From Treponema pedis (GTDB taxonomy: Bacteria > Spirochaetota > Spirochaetia > Treponematales > Treponemataceae), in the NCBI RefSeq assembly GCF_017161325.1, contig NZ_CP045670.1, forward strand, positions 1,419,367-1,483,366: a DNA stretch of 64,000 bases, written 5' to 3'. The stretch's first letter is position 1; every line of letters begins with the position of its first letter. The position numbers were made by a program, and so were the translations under genes. The notes below the pieces were generated by a model that did no database searches, was not told the origin of the DNA, and saw only the letters and a list, made by a program, of their open reading frames with translations. Below, piece by piece: positions 61,495 to 64,000 of the stretch.

Positions 61495-61697
61495 GCAGGC
61501 TTATTTTAAATGATAGAAACGTCGCTTAAAAACACTGTCGCGGGCTTGTAAAACAAACCGGAAACTTTAAATTAAACGGCTTAGCTTAAAAATATTTATT
61601 CGGCGGTTGTTTATTGCAAACACGTATTATTGCACTTTTTCAGCTTAGCTTACAAAAGTGCCGGAAATCATAAATTTCAGAAATACGATGATTTCCG
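61495..61697 (-). repeat. Modular hairpin repeat, copy E, minus orientation and degenerate
   Basis: On the minus strand GGAAATCAT/ATGATTTCC, GCACTTTT/AAAAAGTGC and then CGACAGTGTTTTTAAG followed by ATTTAAAATAAGCCTGCC recur in the order of the other copies. It ends about 34 bases before the MCP start. Confidence 0.55.
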
Positions 61698-61730
61698 TGA
61701 TTGATGATTTTGTCGGGAGGTATGCACGAA

Positions 61731-63920
61731 ATGAAAAATTCTAATTCAAATATTGTAAACGGTAAGAAAAAGATTCCGTTAAAATTTAAATATGCGATTA
61801 TTATTATCGTATTGGCTGCGATACCTGCAATAAGTGTAGGAGTAGGAGCTTATCTGTATATTGTTAATCAAAGTTACGAAAAACTGGATAGTGCATTTTA
61901 TGATGCCGCTTCGGAATTTGATTCCAATTTAGGTATTTTCCTGGATAATTTATCCAAACTTAATTCCTCCATTGTAAAGTCCGATTTAATAAAAAATGCA
62001 AACGGAAAAATAACATCTTATATTAACTTAAAAGCCGATGAACCGGACGGAACGGTTAAAATGAATCCCGCAGCTTTCGGTAAAGAAGAAAAAGAAATTT
62101 ACGATATGATGAAAACTTTTGTGGATTCTTATGATTCCATTCCCTATATGACCGTTGCGACGGAAATAGACGGAGGTATTTTAATATATCCTGCAACAAA
62201 TAGAAAACCGGGCTATGATGCAAGAACAAGAAGCTGGTATAAAAATTGCGTAGAGAATGAATCCGAACAAATTTTATCAGACCTTTATATTTCATCATCA
62301 AACGATATTACGGTTGAGATTACCGATAAAATTTTGTTAAACGGCAAATTACAGGGAGTATTTTCCACTTCTGTTAATCTTTCGTATATAAAGGATATCA
62401 TTGCACAAAAAGCCATAGGTAAAACCGGGGCCATAATAGCCATCGATAAAACGGGGGCTATCATAGCTCATACAAAATCTCCAGAGTCGGTAGGTAAGGA
62501 TATCAATTCGCTTGGTTCCGAATATGCCGAAATTGTTCAGGCGGAAGACGGCCAAAATATTTATAAAACGATAGATTCAAAAAAATATATATTTAAATTG
62601 ATAAGTTCTCAAAATAAAAAATTGGGCTGGAGATATATTTTAATTCTTGAATATGATGAATATACCGAAGTCGGAAGAAAAGTTTTATACAGACTGATTT
62701 TTGTAATTGTTCTCATTATAATCTTTTCAATACCGATATCGTATCTTATGTCGCTTAAAATTGTCAAGCTGTTAAAAAAAATAGGAACGGCAATGGCAGG
62801 TATAGAAACAGGGGATTTAACTACTTATTTACCGGTTGACGGAAATGATGAAATAGGGCAGATTTCGGAATATTTTAACCGTACTATAGAGAAGATAGGA
62901 GATTCCATAAAATCGATAGGAACAAACGCTTCCATAATGAAAAATGTAGGAGAAGAGCTTTCCGCTAATATGATGGAAACGGCGGCAACCGTTAATCAGA
63001 TGACAACCGATATTGAAGATACGAAAGAACAAATAATGAAGCAATCTTACGGAGTAAAAGATACGGCATCTGCAATACAGGAGATGATTGAAACGATAAA
63101 ACAGCTTGATTCTCATATCGAAATGCAAACCGCAAGTATAAGCGATTCTTCTTCCGCAGTGGAGCAAATGGTGGCTAATATTCAATCGGTTAATACTATT
63201 TTGCAAAAAAATAAAACTTTAATTGAAAAACTTGAAGAAAAATCAAATGATGTAAAAGAATCCGTAACATATACTGCAAGGGTAACTCAGGAAATAAGTG
63301 CGGAATCCGACGGCCTTTTGGAGGCCTCAAGCGTAATTCAGCATATTGCAAGTCAGACAAATTTGCTTGCAATGAATGCCGCAATTGAAGCCGCTCATGC
63401 GGGAGAAGCCGGAAAGGGTTTTGCCGTAGTTTCGGACGAAATAAGAAAGCTGGCGGAAGAATCAAGTTTACAGGGTAAAAATATAACTTCAGTTTTAAAA
63501 GCTCTGAAGGCCAAAATAGATAAAATTGCCGACGATTCTGTAAATGCCGAAAAAATCGTAAATGAAAGTTTTCAACTTACGGAAGCCGTTAAAATGCAGG
63601 AAGATACTATTCTTAACGCAATGCTTGAACAAAATGAAGGCAGCGGTCTTTTGTTAAATTCAGTCTCCGATATTTCAGCGGTTACCGATGAAGTAAAAAG
63701 CGGTTCAAGCGAAATGCTTGTAAATTCGGACAAGGTTTTATCGGAAATAAACAATCTTACTTCCGTAACCGAAAAAATAATTATAGATATGAATGCAATT
63801 GCTTCAGGCGTAGTTCAAATAAATAATGCCGTTAATGAAGTAAACGGTATAGCGCAAAAAAATAAATTAGGCACGGAAAATTTATTTATGGAAGTAAATA
63901 AATTTAAATTAAAACGGTAA
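61731..63920 (+). CDS. Methyl-accepting chemotaxis protein
   Basis: 729 residues from the ATG at 61731 ([20 protein letters not shown]) behind GGGAGG. Segment 1 is [20 protein letters not shown] (residues about 23-42); the dCache sensor has [16 protein letters not shown] and [19 protein letters not shown]; segment 2 is [20 protein letters not shown]; then HAMP ([20 protein letters not shown]) and the signalling domain with tip [20 protein letters not shown], ending in VNKFKLKR. The sensor is unlike that of the other two MCPs, so it responds to another ligand. Confidence 0.9.
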   Translation: MKNSNSNIVNGKKKIPLKFKYAIIIIVLAAIPAISVGVGAYLYIVNQSYEKLDSAFYDAASEFDSNLGIFLDNLSKLNSSIVKSDLIKNANGKITSYINLKADEPDGTVKMNPAAFGKEEKEIYDMMKTFVDSYDSIPYMTVATEIDGGILIYPATNRKPGYDARTRSWYKNCVENESEQILSDLYISSSNDITVEITDKILLNGKLQGVFSTSVNLSYIKDIIAQKAIGKTGAIIAIDKTGAIIAHTKSPESVGKDINSLGSEYAEIVQAEDGQNIYKTIDSKKYIFKLISSQNKKLGWRYILILEYDEYTEVGRKVLYRLIFVIVLIIIFSIPISYLMSLKIVKLLKKIGTAMAGIETGDLTTYLPVDGNDEIGQISEYFNRTIEKIGDSIKSIGTNASIMKNVGEELSANMMETAATVNQMTTDIEDTKEQIMKQSYGVKDTASAIQEMIETIKQLDSHIEMQTASISDSSSAVEQMVANIQSVNTILQKNKTLIEKLEEKSNDVKESVTYTARVTQEISAESDGLLEASSVIQHIASQTNLLAMNAAIEAAHAGEAGKGFAVVSDEIRKLAEESSLQGKNITSVLKALKAKIDKIADDSVNAEKIVNESFQLTEAVKMQEDTILNAMLEQNEGSGLLLNSVSDISAVTDEVKSGSSEMLVNSDKVLSEINNLTSVTEKIIIDMNAIASGVVQINNAVNEVNGIAQKNKLGTENLFMEVNKFKLKR

Positions 63921-63931
63921 ATGCGGTTTTT

Positions 63932-64000
63932 ATGTTAAAATATAATGTAAATAAAAACTTAAAAGAAGCGGCTTTAATTTTTTTGCAAGCAGGATTTTCG
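63932..64000 (+). CDS. Start of a CDS cut by the window edge
   Basis: ATG at 63932 opens 23 codons (MLKYNVNKNLKEAALIFLQA, then GFS) without a stop before the window ends. It lies 11 bases after the MCP stop. No ribosome binding site is clear. Confidence 0.35.
   Translation, partial: MLKYNVNKNLKEAALIFLQAGFS

Noticed and set aside
1-64000. tRNA, rRNA or replication origin
   Set aside because: I found no convincing cloverleaf, rRNA segment, DnaA-box cluster or replication gene in the window.

Overview
The window looks like a piece of a host-associated Treponema chromosome, closest in character to the T. denticola group. The evidence is a FlaA flagellar sheath gene, a TmpC/PnrA-like purine-nucleoside lipoprotein with its ABC transporter, a Trep_Strep-family ECF transporter, several large methyl-accepting chemotaxis proteins (MCPs), spirochaete-style relaxed lipoboxes and AT-rich DNA. 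No rRNA or tRNA gene was recognised.

Layout. 1-4618 is an orphan array of minus-strand genes, several from polymorphic-toxin immunity families (SUKH, SUFU-like, DMP19), with a perfect 330-bp duplication and no toxin in view. 4845-6062 holds a hydrolase and a small membrane protein. 6251-7466 is a dead IS30-family element with 23-bp terminal inverted repeats. 7516-8610 and 17068-23171 are integron-cassette territory: attC-like sites sit next to minus-strand cassette genes (HepT/MntA toxin-antitoxin, a ribbon-helix-helix antitoxin, Nudix, membrane and DUF2807 proteins), and no integrase is visible. 8861-11997 is a compact RiPP-type locus: an unannotated 29-residue Cys-rich precursor, a radical SAM/SPASM maturase and an ABC exporter. 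12215-17062 carries an outer-membrane-like protein, a membrane protein with a winged-helix regulator, a periplasmic flavodoxin, a cyclophilin-like protein, an aldo/keto reductase and a TetR regulator. 23746-30265 has an AAA/PD-(D/E)XK protein, a ClbS/DfsB pseudogene, and an AraC regulator divergent from a two-gene ABC exporter. 30649-36368 has assorted single genes, an Rpn nuclease pseudogene and G-rich repeats. 36613-39594 is an ECF importer operon (T, fused A-A', S) behind a metal-regulator-like operator.

The most striking large-scale structure is an inversion of about 8.76 kb (about 41735 to about 50495). Its two ends cut an MCP gene and the phosphoglycerate kinase gene pgk. Flipping the segment back rebuilds both proteins and puts every gene inside it on the + strand. 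Whether it is a natural, possibly reversible, inversion or an assembly fault can be tested directly.

51276-60398 is the conserved core: amidase, GerMN protein, FlaA, a RelA/SpoT-TPR protein, S20, HU, Lnt, bactofilin, CinA-C, an EamA protein and a UPF0597 protein. 60411-61700 is a large array of hairpin repeats that leads into another MCP.

The window also contains a family of modular hairpin repeats whose stems covary between copies, a second G-rich repeat family, and three long homopolymers (C13, A9, A9) that set reading frames. Several promoters are placed so that the mRNA would be nearly leaderless.
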